Both the position numbers and the translations under genes were made by a program. From Microcebus murinus (taxonomy: Eukaryota > Chordata > Mammalia > Primates > Cheirogaleidae), in contig NC_134108.1 in assembly GCF_040939455.1 (NCBI RefSeq), positions 53,505,501-53,569,500 on the forward strand: a DNA stretch of 64,000 nt. The letters run 5' to 3'. Below are positions 35,041 to 47,720 of this stretch, in pieces. Within the stretch, counting starts at the first letter, position 1. Every line of letters starts with the position of its first letter. A model generated the notes under the pieces. It was not told the origin of the DNA, ran no database searches, and was given only the letters and a program-made list of their open reading frames with translations.

Positions 35041-37019
35041 AAGGTGGGTGTGGGGAAGAGAAAAGGAGAGAAGAGGAAAATTGGGTTGGGCCAGGTTTGA
35101 GGTATGCATTTCTGATGAGCTTATTCATCTTACAGTGGAGACACCATCCACAGTTTACCAAACTGACAGCAGTTTGCTTCCACTGGTCAATGTTATTATT
35201 CATTCAATATTTGCTTTTGAAGAAGATGTACTGAGGCACAGATAAAGACCTTCTGAATCGTTCTGTCAGTTCCTTCATGTTTTAAAATTGCTTCAGGTCA
35301 CCTTCAGAGACCTCTAGACCTGGTACTAAATACAGCAAAGCTGTCTTGGCCACATTTGGGTTTAATTGATTTAGGATCCTGTAGCATGAAATTTACACTG
35401 TGAGAGATTTCTTCCCCACCTCCAAAATGGTTTGTCTTCTCAATCCTAGGGATTAATCAGTTATGGCTACAGGCATTTAGGGGTATATCAGTAGAAAACT
35501 GAAAATGGGCACTTGATCATCATGGGTCCCTAATGCAGATAGAACATGGACTGATTCTGATATGAAAGGGAAAAGGATGTCCATAGGCAAAGATTGGTAA
35601 AAATGACCATATCAGATAGACAGTAGTAGGGTGAAGAGAAAAAGGGTATCTTGTAGCAATCATATGCTTGAGGTGACGGGCATGTTTGTCTAAATGCTTT
35701 CTAAGATGTTTGTTTCATTCTAAATTCTTTCTAAGATGTCTTTCTCTGTTAATGTAATTATAAATGAATTTATATTTTCAGCAGATACATATTTTACAGG
35801 TAAAACATAATACACACACAGTTTCCTTGCTTTGAATGGCTGATTAGAAACTATTTGCATTTAACAGAAAAAAAATTCAGTTTGTAAATGAAGTTTTTTT
35901 GTTTTGTTTTTTTTCAGGATGGGGGCAAGGAGGCAGATTTATAAAGCCATACAGAGTCCCTTTACTCCTTAATCATTTAGACAGGTAGTCAATGTTTTCA
36001 ACAGGGGCTATCTTTTGCCCTTAAATTTGCAGATGGTGTTAGTGATAAGGCAGTAAGACCATAATCAAATTCTTTGCTCTAAGAAAAAGTGAATAAAACA
36101 CAAAATTTCTAGAAAAGCAGAAAGCAAAGACAAGAAAAAGAAATACTCATCAGATTTCCTAATCAAGTTAATCTTCTGTAATATATAACTATATTAGAAA
36201 TAAAGGAAGTATTTTGGATGACTGAAATATTTTCCTTGTATTCAGCTTCACACTATAGTTATAAAATATTCTGTATTTTCCTTATCAGTAATATTATATA
36301 TCTAAGCCTTGAAAAAATGATTGAGGTCTTATTATTATAAATATCTTCTAAACCAAGATTTCTCTAGTATAATGTTTTCTAAGGAATGTTAGGGTGCACA
36401 AGGCGCTCTGTTATCTCACTGAACAGATGGGACACAGTATCACATCTAAGGTGGTGTGGCCAAATTCTCAGTGTTGCATATTTGTTTTCATACCCACTGC
36501 CATTTCTCATATCTATAATTCGAGGTGGCATGGTATTTTGGTGAGATAGTTAATTGGTTGCTTCTGAGGGTTAGGATATACTTCCTGGTATTTGTCTTAA
36601 TTGTAAAAGTCCTCCAAATATGTTTTTAAGAGAGAAGATGCATATTTTATTTTAAAAGATAGATATCTGTTTGCATAAGTTTAAATTCAGTCCTGCATAA
36701 AAGCTTGAAGAGGTCAAAGGAGTTTTAACTTTTGTTGAACCATGGACACTGTTGAGAATTTAGGATAATTATGTAACTTATCTTACAAACCTACACATTT
36801 TGAGAGGGTAAGTGGGGTCTGATGAATAATTATGCTGAGAGAAGAAACAAAAAGTTTTTCTCAGGCAAACTGGGGCTATAATCACTTGAAGAATTTGATG
36901 GAAACTATGGGGAAAAAAGTGTTTATGTCTGCACAATACACAATTTTTTACAGATCATTTTGCAGAGTTCCTGTCTTCATATTAAGAAAATTTAGATTTG
37001 TCCAACATTTATTAATATT
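35041..37019. other. Unique DNA, no feature seen
   Basis: Mostly AT-rich. The direct pair at about 35690-35740 (CTTTCTAAGATGTTTG... / CTTTCTAAGATGTCTT...) is a short imperfect duplication. No gene or named repeat. Confidence 0.5.
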
Positions 37020-37135
37020 TTTTGTTTGTGTATGTTGTCCCAGGCACTGTTTTAAGTTCTGAAGATGTAGCACTGCACAAAACTAAAATATTTCTGCCCT
37101 GATGGGATTTATATTCTACTGGGGTGGTCTGACAA
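37020..37135 (-). repeat. L2 LINE 3' end, antisense (left of an inserted LTR)
   Basis: TTGTCCCAGGCACTGTTTTA, CTGAAGATGTAGCACTGCAC and GGGATTTATATTCTACTGGG follow the antisense L2 3' end 'gccaggcactgtgctagg ... gagcttacattctagtgggg'. L2 sequence resumes in register at 37803 (GACAATAAAACAAG), so the LTR between them was inserted into this L2. Confidence 0.7.
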
Positions 37136-37802
37136 CATGGGAATTATTCTGGCAATGCAGAATTCTGAAGATGGTCTTCAAGATTCTCACCCCCAGTTAT
37201 TCAATCAAACACTAAACTATATACTGCTGTGAAGGGACTTTGCAGATGCAATTAAAGTCAAGGACCTCAGCATATCGAGAGTAGCCTGGATTATCCACAT
37301 GGGCCCAATCTAAACACTTGAGCCCCAAGAGGCAGAGAACTCTCCCCAGCTGGAGTCAAAGAGCGGCAGTGGAAGAGGAAAGTAGAAGAGATGAGGCCCA
37401 AGGGGAGGTCAAAGAGATTCAAAATATTACAAAGGGTAGACTTTCCCTTGATGGTTTTGAATGCAAAGGAAGGAGGCCATGAGCCAAGGAATGCAGGCAG
37501 CTTTCAGAAGTTGAGAAAGTCTCCAACAAGCAAAAGGGAGATGAAAGCCTCAGTCTTACAATCACATGGAACTACTTTTGGCCAACCAACTCGAATGAGT
37601 TTGGAAGTGGAATCTCCTGCGAGTCTCCTGATAAAAGCCCAGTTTACCAACGTCTTGATTTCAGCCTCCTGAGACTTGGAGCAAAGAAAACGAACCAGGA
37701 CCACTGGACTTCTGAGCTACAGAACCGTGAGATAAAAGATTGTCTTGTTTTCAGCTGCTAAGTTTGTGCTGATTTGTTACGACAGCATAGAAAACTAGTA
37801 GA
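37136..37802 (+). repeat. Solitary MaLR-like LTR inserted in L2
   Basis: TATTCAATCAAACACTAAAC, GTGAAGGGACTTTGCAGATG, GGATTATCCACATGGGCCCA, ATGAGCCAAGGAATGCAGGC, GAGCTACAGAACCGTGAGAT, GCTAAGTTTGTGCTGATTTG and TTACGACAGCATAGAAAACT are ordered blocks of a mammalian MaLR-type LTR, ending close to the usual '...tagaaaactaata' terminus. The 5-base word GACAA lies on both sides (37131-37135 and 37803-37807), consistent with a target duplication, although the LTR ends no longer read TG...CA. No internal retroviral sequence is present. The exact subfamily is uncertain. Confidence 0.7.
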
Positions 37803-38545
37803 GACAATAAAACAAGAAAAAGAAGCAAAATATTTGCTGGAAGGTTATGAATGCTAAGGAGTAAAAATACAGCTAGCAAGAAAGATATTAAGTGGGAGAA
37901 AGGATGGCATTGTATATAGGATGTCCAGGGAAGGGCTCATGAAGAAGGTAACTTTTGAGAAAAGAGCTGAAGGCCGTGAGGTTGTGAGCCATGAGGACAC
38001 CGGGGGACAGAGCATTCATACAGAGGGAACTGAGCGTGGAGTAAGAGCAAATGTTCTGCGAGAAGAACAGGTTTGATATGGGACAGGAGTGGCAGGGAGG
38101 CCCACATGGCGAGGGCAGAGTGAACTCAGGAACGAGTACGGGAGATAAGGTAGAGAGAAAATGGGAGTCATTTTCTGAAAGCCTTGTATGTCACAGCAAA
38201 GATGTTGGCATTTATTCTGAGTGACGGAGGTTACTGGGGTGGGGGGTGCAGCTTAAGCAAGGGACAGAGTAACACGATCTACCTTGTGCCTTAGCAGGCT
38301 CACTCTGGCTTCTGTGTTGAGAGTGGGCTGCAGGGAGGCATGAGCAGAACCACAGAAATCGGCTAGAAAGCTGCTGCAAAAATGCAAGCAAGACATGATG
38401 CTGGCTTGGACTTCGATCTGGGTGGTGGGAGTGGTGAGAAATAAATGGTCATATTTGATTCATTTTGAAAGTAGAGATGACAGGACTTGCTGAATGACTA
38501 GCTGTGAAGGATGTATGTAAGGGAGAAAGAACATCTGTCACAGCT
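37803..38545 (-). repeat. L2 LINE, antisense (right of the LTR)
   Basis: Antisense L2 blocks in order: AGGGAAGGGCTCATGAAGAA, GAGCATTCATACAGAGGGAA, AAAGCCTTGTATGTCACAGC, GTTGGCATTTATTCTGAGTG, GCAGGCTCACTCTGGCTTCT, GTGTTGAGAGTGGGCTGCAG and GGACTTGCTGAATGACTAGC. These correspond to the 3' part of L2 ORF2 read from the wrong strand, e.g. 'gatcactctggctgctgtgttgagaa'. The frame is broken. Confidence 0.75.
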
Positions 38546-40689
38546 CTGCCATGAAATGGAAACCTAAGATTATAAAATGCAGTTATCAAGAAAAGGAGAA
38601 ATTGCCCAATACTTTGGAAGTTTAAAAAGTATTTTAATACATATTTATGGGTGGACTTATTTGGTAGATTTAACTTGGTATGTGCGACATTCTGGAGTGT
38701 CCATGTTGTGATTTGGTTCCCTTGGCAACTGGCCAGAGACGCTGGAGTGTGGGGGATCCTCTAGGACTTTGGGCATCCCTTCAGGAGTGGTTGCAGCTGC
38801 AGCAGAACCCTCAGATGCCAGTATTGGCCCTGCAGAAAGCCTCAGAGATGAGCAAACATAGCAGTGACCCCGAACACAGGCAGACCAAGTTTTAAGAAGT
38901 TTGGACACTCAATAAGAGCTGGAACATAAGAGCATAGTGGAAATGTTAGATAATGTTGAACTTTTTAACCTGGGAAAGTAAAGTCACAGGCATGGTTTGA
39001 TAACTTGACTAAGTATGTAAAGCCCTACAGCTCAATAAATGGCAGTGGCTCCCACCATATCTATGGGAGATAACCCGGGGGATTTAGGTCAGCTATAAGG
39101 CAGAGCTTATTTGCAGCAAAGAGTGTTAAATAATGGAGGAGTGCCTGAGGAATCTCCAGAGGCGTTTTGCGACACCTGAGGGACAAATATTCTGCCTTGG
39201 TAGTGCTGGACCTCTCCACAAGATGGCAATCATGGGTTGCCTCCAAATTCTGTTTTCTCCTGATAAAAATATCTATAAAGTTTACACTTTGGCAGGAAAA
39301 AATAAAGAACTGTGACTTATGTTTCACTGTCATATTTTGTATTATATTATCTATGGTTGAGTTATATTTCCCTAAACCTCCATCTCCACTTAGGAGTGTT
39401 TTAAAGCATATTATTTTGTAAGGCTAGGGGAGGCACGTTGCAGTATTGGGGTGGCAAATATCTCTCCCTGCTTTCACATCCCAATACTAGAACATTGATC
39501 TTCTGCATAGAAAGCTTGCAAAACAAGAGAGTTTACATCTTAGAAGTCTGAAATGAGATACTGCCTAAAATCTGTATATGGAAGAAAGTCAGTTAGAAAC
39601 TTAGATGTTTCCTCAAACAACAAGATACAGATATGAAAAGAGTGTGTTTTACAAGTTGATCTTAAACGTTATTGCTCCTTTAAGAATCAAGAATTTTTAT
39701 TCTTTGTATTTGACGTGGAATAGCTTCGGTTTAAAATTCAGAGGAGAAAATGCCCTATTTTCCTTTTATAAAAGAAATTAACTAACTACTACTTTTTTCC
39801 TTGTGTGGAGGTTACAAAATTTCAGGCCATGTACTTGGGGGTACTTGCTGCAATTTTATTCATCTGTAGCAACTGTATTCTCTATTTTGCACTTCTGTTT
39901 TGCCTGATGGCAAAAGAAACATGCCATTAGTGGCATATTTTATCAGTTCAGAATTTTCTCTCCTCTCCTCCTCCCTGGAATTAGTTCTGGGTTGTAAAAG
40001 CAGCCTCAGGGTGGCAGGGAGGATATCTGGTTCTAGTATTTGTGCATATGGTATCTCTAAGATGGACATTGACATATTTGGGCCTGGGGCATGGCCAGTC
40101 CTTCATGCCGGCATCCACTGAAAATCATGCAGTCCCCACAGCTTTCTTTGTCCCACAAACCCTTGTCTACCTCCTACTGTGACAGCCCTTCACTGCAATA
40201 AATCACAAAGCCAACATCCATGATCTTTCATTGGTGTAGAAAATCCTGATATATTCCATGCTACTCAGAGGCTGCTTGAGGGGTGCTTGTCTGGTCCGGT
40301 GTGGTGTTTGGCTGTGGCTTACTGCAATGTCTGCTGTGACGCTGCCATCTTCCAGCCTGCACAGTTGGGTTGCTATGTGTGTTGCAGCTGATACCAATTT
40401 GGGCCCTACCTTTATAACCCCCACCTGAGGGCTTGAGGGTTCTCTCCTCAGGAATATAAGTCTCTGTGATGCTTTTTCATTTTCTCCATCTCTCTTCTGC
40501 CCTTCACTACATAGCATAGACATCTACATTGCAGTATTTGTACATCAACATCAGCTACTGGCTTGTCAGTTAGAAAACCCAGAAGATAGTGTGTGTGGGC
40601 AGGGTGTTAAAATGGTTTGTACATCTTAATCTATTTGAAAAATAGCTGGCAAAGCAGTGCTAATGCAGTACACGTTTGGGGGTGGGGGG
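38546..40689. other. Unique DNA, no feature seen
   Basis: Two parts (38680-38900 and 39900-40520) are GC-richer and give overlapping open frames on both strands, none with a recognised motif. No repeat can be named. Confidence 0.45.
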
Positions 40690-40870
40690 AGCTTGTAACC
40701 ACCTATAGCTGAGACACTGGGGTAGGTCCAGGATCCTTCAGTTATTAGTTGTGTGAGACCTTTAACAGGTCACTTAACATACCTGAGATTAGGTTTCCTG
40801 ATCTACCATCTAGAAAGCACCATATGAGAATCAAAAGATGTATTTGATATCAATTTGGAGCGTAAATGTA
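40690..40870 (+). repeat. MIR SINE fragment, sense
   Basis: TTATTAGTTGTGTGAGACCT, TTAACAGGTCACTTAACATA and CCTGAGATTAGGTTTCCTGA follow the MIR core 'acttactagctgtgtgaccttgggcaagttacttaacctctctgtgcctcagtttcctcatc'. Confidence 0.72.
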
Positions 40871-43479
40871 GGATAGTATAAGTTTTTCCCCATTTAATTT
40901 CAAACTATTGTGTGTAGGTAAAACCTAAATTAAGGCAAAAATATTTAAAGCCTTGATTTCAATAATTTAATGTTGTACACAAAGCAACTCCACGGTTTGA
41001 AAGAAGTATGCAAAATTTGCTCATTTTCAATGGCTTAAACGCAAAATTTGTGTGTATAAATGAATTCAAGGATGTTTCATGCTATTCTCTATCTAAAATT
41101 AGTGTCATAAAATTATCCTGTTGAAAACAATGCATTTTTCAATATATCTGAGCATATGATTAAATTATATTTCCTTAATAAGGATTTTCATAAAGAGAAT
41201 AAAGAAGAGGGAAACATGAATAAATTTAGGCACAATGAGCAGACACATGTTATTGGAAACGCTGAATAAAGTCGTTACAGATGGCACTATAGATGTCCAG
41301 AGGGTTTGCAATATAAACATTTAAGTTTACATGAATTGCACATGGCTAATAGCACATTAGAATAATTATATATAGGAAATAGCTTTTATGTGGGTAACTC
41401 CCTAATGCTCTTCTTTACACACTGTTTAGTGCAAAACTCTTTTTCTTCAGGTTTAAAATGTCACCTTAGGTTTCATGAAATATGCCAAACGGGAATGTCG
41501 TGTGTGCTTTGCAATATGCTAGTTTCCCGCTGCGCTTATGCATCACGTGCGTGCTTGCCTCCGTGAAAGCGACGTGGTGCAGGGGAGAGTCACCTGCCCG
41601 GCTTGATATAAGCGGCAGCTCAGCAGGGTTTCCCTGGAACATTTATAAAGTTTTAGACGGTGGTCACTGCCAGTTCCGAAGATAATTATAATAAGTGAAA
41701 TTTGTCTGGAAGCCAAAGAAAGAAAATCTATCTGGCATTGAGATTAAAAAAAGACGACTTTATTGTTTTACCGGCCCTTGTACTACTTGCAGTTGGAGTC
41801 TGTGGCAGCAGTAGGGGATGGAACTGGGGCTCTCCCTCCCATGCCTTTCTGAACCCAGAACAAAGCAATTACATTTTTAGATGACACCATTTAGAGGACA
41901 ACCAATTTCACTGCAAGCATCCTGGAATCCAACAGCTTAATATGGCTCTGGTTGGAATGACATCTCTAAAATTGTATCTTTGCTGCTGTGTGACTCCTAG
42001 TGTTTACTGTAACTTGGTGGCAGAAACCATATGACTTAGAGCCTACTGTGTGCGGTCCCCTGTGGCGGGCTGCTGCCGTGTGGCTGTGCTGTGGTGGGAA
42101 GTAAGCCTTGAAGCTGGCTCCTCTGGGAGGCTGGGGGAGCAGGGGAGAGGAATTTCTTCACAATGGCTGGGTAGACAAGTGGCTAAGCTCATTACGTGAC
42201 ACTGCCCACTGTGTCTCTTTTGAAACAAGAGTCTTCATTCTTAGCAAAAGAATAATTTTGCTATTAAGTGGGATTTTCTCTGGAAAGCTGGTCTTAAGAA
42301 ATGGCATATAAGTAGCCCTGTAATATGTTTTGATGGCCTAATTAAAGCTAATGCAATATGCAATTCCAGTGTGTTGTCAGTCTTGGTAGAATTTTTGCTC
42401 TGTTCTAACTGGTATTGCAAATCACTTGTGAGGGGATAGGAATAACATGTGGAATGAAAGAATTCATATAGCAGCAGCTTTTTATTTAGATGCAAGCATA
42501 GCATTTTTTCATTTGGCTATTGTATAAAAGCCTCACTTTAGAGGCAATGAGAATCACTCACATATTACTATAGATAGGAACAGGTTTCAGGTATGTATGT
42601 GTCTGAAAAGTTGTTTCAGTTGATATAAATTAAATCTTTTTTCACATTGATTTGTTTGATCTTGAGTTATGACATGTGTACTCAATCTTAAGATAGTATT
42701 ATTGGTTTCAGAATTTAATAGAATTCACAATTAAAAACATAAAACTTATGAATCTATTATTGCCTATATATTTTTAATGCCTCTTTTCATGACAAAATCC
42801 AAATGTCAGACCATTGAAATCTTTCCACGATGACCACAGAGGTATTGCTCTCACCATGGTGCCTGTTTCAGTCTGTGCAAACTGCTGGTCTGATGCTTAT
42901 ATGTGATGCTGCTCAAACTGTTAGCCCATCCTCTGGCCTTGGGTCTGGGCAGGGAGGAGCATGCTGGTTCTCATGCTTGTGAGCAGGTGTTATTTTTTGG
43001 CACTTCCACCAGCCCACTCTAACCTCATAGATGGACTTAGAATGTATGTCTGAGAATTTTACTCCCATTGAGCAGTTCAGGAAAACTCTAGCAGAGTGTG
43101 CAAACGATATGACTTTATAAAAATCTTCTCTTGACATTTTGTGTGGCACAACAGAAGCTGAAGTAAAAAATGGAATCCTAACAGCGTGCTTTCCTGGGCG
43201 TCGTGAAGGGCCTGCAAATCCGAAGGTGCTGCTCTGCTTTTCACAAGCATTTTCCTCTTTTGTGGGAGGGCATGTTTGATAACACAATCATGGATAAAGC
43301 TTTAAAGAAAAAAAAGAAAAGAAGGAAGCTATAACTCTGAGGATAAATGTTTGCTTGGATCGAAAATTTTGACAGCAAGAAAGACTCGGGTAGGGAGAGG
43401 GAAGGAAACCATGGCTAGAGTGGCTGTAAACAGCACATTGGGTAACTTCTGGGGCTGTGTGTATTAATAATAAGAAATG
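40871..43479. other. Unique DNA including a CpG-richer block at 41480-41690
   Basis: Most is AT-rich with no named repeat. The block 41480-41690 is exceptional in CpG content (ATGTCGTGTG, CCCGCTGCGC, CATCACGTGCGTGC, AAAGCGACGTGG, TGCCCGGC, TTAGACGG, TTCCGAAG) and holds a palindromic E-box-like CACGTG. A GC-rich part at 42040-42150 follows. The minus-strand 124-codon frame at 42913-43287 has no recognised domain. This could be a conserved regulatory region or a short CpG-rich exon of unknown identity. Confidence 0.4.
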
Positions 43480-43813
43480 GGCCGGGCGTGGTGGCTCACA
43501 CCTGTAATCCTAGCACTCTGGGAGGCCGAGGCAGGCGGATTGCTCAAGGTCAGGAGTTCGAAACCAGCCTGAGCGAGACCCCGTCTCTACCAAAAATAGA
43601 AATAAATTAATTGACCAACTAAAAATATATATACAAAAAATTAGCCGGGCATGGTGGCGCATGCCTGTAGTCCCAGCTACTCGGGAGGCTGAGGCAGGTG
43701 GATCGCTGAGCCCCGGAGATTGAGGTTGCTGTGAGCCAGGCTGACGCCACGGCACTCACTCTAGCCTGGGCAACAAAGTGAGACTCTGTCTCAAAAAAAA
43801 AAAAAAAAAAAAA
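43480..43813 (+). mobile_element. Lemur-type dimeric Alu SINE
   Basis: The left monomer starts GGCCGGGCGTGGTGGCTCAC, with an intact Pol III B box GTTCGAAACC at 43556-43565. The linker is unusual: TCTACCAAAAATAGAAATAA, then ATTAATTGACCAACTAAAAA, then TATATATACAAAAAATTAGC. The right monomer carries GCATGGTGGCGCATGCCTG and CTGACGCCACGGCACTCACT, and it ends in a poly(A) tract at 43793-43813. The insertion in the linker and the right-monomer wording are what I know from lemur Alus. The target duplication is unclear because the site is itself A-rich (AGAAATG before, AAAAATG after). Confidence 0.95.
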
Positions 43814-44800
43814 TGGGATCCACCTCCCCAAAAGGCTGTGTACCAAAAAGCAGTGCAAGTGAGCTGTTGGAACTCAGGTTCCAGTGAAATAGTAGTGTAC
43901 TACGTGGTCGGGGATGACTTCTTTAAACAGGTGATATTTCTACTCAGCCCACAGGAAGAGAAGGAAGAAGTTATCAAAATGCAGGAGGGAAAGACTAAGC
44001 AGAGAAGGCTGGAAGCATGAAAAATCTTGATGTATTCAAAAAGCTGAAAGGAGCTCACTATTTTGGGGGAATGATGATATTGAAGAATACAAGGTGAATC
44101 AGAGAGGGAGGCAGGTGCCGGGTTGTACAAAGGTGTGGATTTTATGTTCAATGGGAGGCTACTGAATGGTTTTAAGCAGGGATATAACTTTGTCTAAATG
44201 CATTTTGGTAGACAACTCTTGCCATCTCAGAGAGGTGTAAAGTTAAGGGCTCTATATTAGGAATAACAACTTTGCATTGCCTAGGCTATTGTATTTGTGA
44301 TCTGGATATGGGAATCTGGCACCTTCTGAGTAAAGATGGAATTTAATTCTATGGGAATAGATGAGATCACTTAGGGTGAAAGGATAAAGAGGAGACAGGT
44401 CAGGGCCATGCCTGGGGAGAAATAAGCCCAGTGCTTAGAAAGTAGAGGCCAAAGGAGTTAAAAGAAGATCAGGAGAATGTGGTCACAGAAGCCCGGAGAG
44501 TGGAGGCTTTTGAAAAGGGAATATATAACTACATCCAATTGTGAGGGATTAAATAGTAGGGACTTCATTTAATTCAACAACCTGGTGCAACTTTTCATAG
44601 AGCAGTTTCAATGAAGTGGGGAGATGGCAGCCAAGTCAAAGCAGGTTCTGAAAAAAATATTCAGAAGTGAGGGCTGTTCTTTCAAGAATTTTAGTTACGA
44701 AGGGGAAAAGAGAAGACATGTTAGCTGAAGGAGGTATGAAGTCAAGAGAAAGCTTCTTTTTCCTATATTCTTTCTGTAGTACAGAAGCTGTTATAGCAAA
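43814..44800 (-). repeat. L2 LINE, antisense, into the RT region
   Basis: From about 43920 the order follows antisense L2: GGAGGCTACTGAATGGTTTT, AAGCAGGGATATAACTTTGT, GATGAGATCACTTAGGGTGA, AAAGATCAGGAGAATGTGGT-like sequence, CACAGAAGCCCGGAGAGTGG, TCATAGAGCAGTTTCAATGA and AGTGGGGAGATGGCAGCC. On the minus strand this corresponds to the L2 reverse-transcriptase part and the C-terminal end. It is heavily decayed, with no usable frame. The first roughly 100 bases after the Alu tail are not clearly L2. Confidence 0.7.
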
Positions 44801-46639
44801 TTTGAATGCAATTGAGAATGATCCAATAGACAGCATTTAAAGGAGCAAGAGGGGGAAAACTAAGAAGCAAAAAGTTGAGAAGACAAGTATATCACACAGG
44901 TGTCCGTTTCAATATAGCCTATACCTGCTGGATCAGGCAAAGGACTTTCTTACTGGAAATTCAGGACCTTACAGGAGAGACAGAGTCGGGCCTCTGAGCA
45001 ATGATCTTCCACCCACACCTAGGAACTTCTCTAGCAAAGTACCTGCTGCTGTCTGGGCTGGGTCTGCACACAGATAATTGGGTTAAAAAATCAGGATTAC
45101 TACCTCTGATACCCCTGAAAACCAGATGCCTCTGCTGGCATCTGTAACAAAAATGAAATGTTCAGGGCTCCTGCTTTCTGTCTGCTGTCTTTCAAATTAA
45201 AGTGAAACTTGTGGTTAATTTGGAGGCAACGGAAAATCTATGCCTAACAGAAACCTGCGCCACTGCATGCACAGGCCTTCTTTGACCTTGCCAGAAACTG
45301 TACAGTCCTCTTTCAAGTGCACTGTCAACCACACAAACACAGCATGGGCCTTTGCCAGTAGAACAGGCATTTCTGTTTCAAGACTAGCATTGTAAGAGGT
45401 GACAGGACTCAAATGGTAAAAGTTATCAGTACCTTTCAGTGGCAAGTGCCTGAGCAGCTTGACATGTGTTTTCTATATTGTATGTGAACAACTTTTTAGG
45501 GGGGAACCTCTCTAAAGTCATTGGTATACCAAAGGAGGCAAATGTTCATGTTACTTATTTAGTATATTTTTCTGTTTGTTTATGCATAAAATTGAATGGG
45601 GTCTAATTAAAGGAGTAAAATTAGCTATTATATGTGAATATTCATTGGGATATTCTTTTAACATTAGTTAAAATATTTCATTCTTTCAACAAGTTTAATG
45701 TTTTTCAGTGTAGGACTCTGATAACACATTAGTATTCAATAGTATGCAATAGTTCCCCATATAATGTAAGAAAATTCTATTTTTCATATATATATATCTT
45801 TGGAAATTTTTTCATTCATGTCATTTATTTTAAAAATAAGTTAAATGGAAAGCTTAATGGTTTAAAAATGCCCCTTTGTATAAATATTTAATAATATAAA
45901 AGTTTCGAATACAGTGAAGACCTTTTTTGTAGAATCACTAGTTGTGGTGCTAAGCAAATCAGTGTAAATTTTGTAGGTTTATATTTATATTAAAATGTCA
46001 TTCTGAATATTAAAACTCACTATGGGATACTTTCATGATTTATATAAAATTTGCTAAGATTCAATGTGAGATACTCAAATGGGAGCCCCTCTTTGTCAGT
46101 AAATTTGGAGAGATGTTTGGTTGCAAGGAAATGTCATGGCACCATGCTTTGCTATCACTGAAGAATGAAAAGTTGACAGAAAACTCTACATAACCTTCTT
46201 CTTCCAAGAAACAGAGAAAGTACCAGGCAGGAAATATTGTTTGCAGCAGAAAACACTCACATAGCACCATGAGTACTCTGAACAGCAAGAGTGCAGGGGG
46301 ACCAACCCCAACAAAGCTGCTGGCAAGGCAGGCAGCCAGAAGAGCATATTGATGCATCCACAGAACTCAATTTATTTCTGTATTTAAGATAAATGTAAAC
46401 ATTTGCAGATGCAAAAATTAATGAGTTTGTGCAAATATAAATGAGTCCCAAATGGACCAAGTAATATTTCAGTGAAAAAGAACAAGGGGTAAGAATATTG
46501 TGAGATGTTGGATCTTAAATAAAAGAGATTTCTACTAGATAAGCAGGTATGTAATAGACCAAATTGGATAAATATTTTTGCTCATTTCTAATAAGGAGAA
46601 ACTGGAAATTCATCTTGGAAGCCAGAGTATGGTACTCTT
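44801..46639. other. Unique DNA, no feature seen
   Basis: AT-rich from 45480 on, more mixed before. Small minus-strand frames at 45215-45445 and 46061-46357 have no motif. Confidence 0.45.
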
Positions 46640-46860
46640 TAATGCAAGTATTTATTTAACAATAGTTGTTAACACATCTTTGCAAAATGAACAAAACAGA
46701 TCATGTCTTTTTCTCATAAAGCTTACATTCTAGTAGGGGAAGACAAATATTAAATTAATATATTAATATACGTTAAATAAATAAATATATGTGTGATAAG
46801 AATGATACGAGAGTGAACCCAGTAATATGTATAGAATGAATGTGCACCAAGGACAGGTGA
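46640..46860 (-). repeat. L2 LINE 3' end, antisense
   Basis: AAAATGAACAAAACAGATCA, CATAAAGCTTACATTCTAGT, AGGGGAAGACAAATATTAAA, TAAATAAATAAATATATGTG and GATAAGAATGATACGAGAG follow the antisense L2 3' end 'gaacaagacagacaaggtccctgc...gagcttacattctagtggggggagacagacaataaac'. Confidence 0.75.
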
Positions 46861-47574
46861 TCATAATTGGGCAGACAAGACTCTGGAAGAGGGGCTCCTG
46901 GACCCCATTGCACTAATTTTGCCAGTGTTGGAAAAGCAGCTTTTTACACACTGGATGTTCCTCCTGTTCATGCACACCTCAAGAAAGTTATAGAAGCAGG
47001 GCTCAGAGAGCCTTGTATAGTATAGAATGTTTACCACAATCTCTCTTCTTCTCACTTTGCTTATCTCCTGAGTGGCTTGTTTGATTAGGGATGGCTGGTG
47101 GCCACACTGCCCAGGAGAGAAAAAGGATCAGTATAAAGAATACTTCTCTCTCCAGTGTTGACCTGTGTGCTAAGAGAATAGTCATAGTCTTTCCAGCAGA
47201 GCCAATTATTTTTATTCCCACTCCCCTTCCACCTCAACACTGATGTATTTGAAAAAGGAGAAATGGAAAACACAGTTAAGAACAAAACCAGAATGGTAGC
47301 AAAGTCTAGATGCTTGGTGCTTTGGGGAGATTGTAAGAAATCTAGTGTGATCAAAGATAAGTTTGGTTTTATTGTTTTTTAAAAAAATCACTTTTCTCTT
47401 TTACTGTAAAATATTCTTTGAATTTTAATTTGCATGTTAAGATTTTCCTGGATCTTTCATCTTTGTATGACCTCAACTTAATTCATAATTTCTACTCTAA
47501 ATATCCTGAGATGTTATGAAAAAAATCCTTGAATTTAATCATAGTAACTTTAACAAAGGGTATACTGAAGTCTT

Positions 47575-47720
47575 TAAGTCATTCATAAAATGGGCTGAGT
47601 AGCAGGTACTGTGCTAGGCCCTCACAAAAGTGAGACAAAGATGATGTTTTCCAACTTTAAGATCAGAGGTCACTGAGAAAAACAAACAGGTCAGACAATT
47701 AGAGCCATGGAATATGGACT
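47575..47720 (-). repeat. Probable L2 3' fragment, antisense
   Basis: GCAGGTACTGTGCTAGGCCC, GTGAGACAAAGATGATGTTT and AACAAACAGGTCAGACAATT resemble the antisense L2 end, but MIR is a possible alternative for so short a match. Confidence 0.5.

Noticed and set aside
42913..43287. 124-codon minus-strand frame
   Set aside because: No domain, start context or conservation evidence was found; it is probably chance.
43510..43858. Minus-strand frames of about 80 codons
   Set aside because: They are antisense Alu translations, a common artefact; there is no sign of exonisation.
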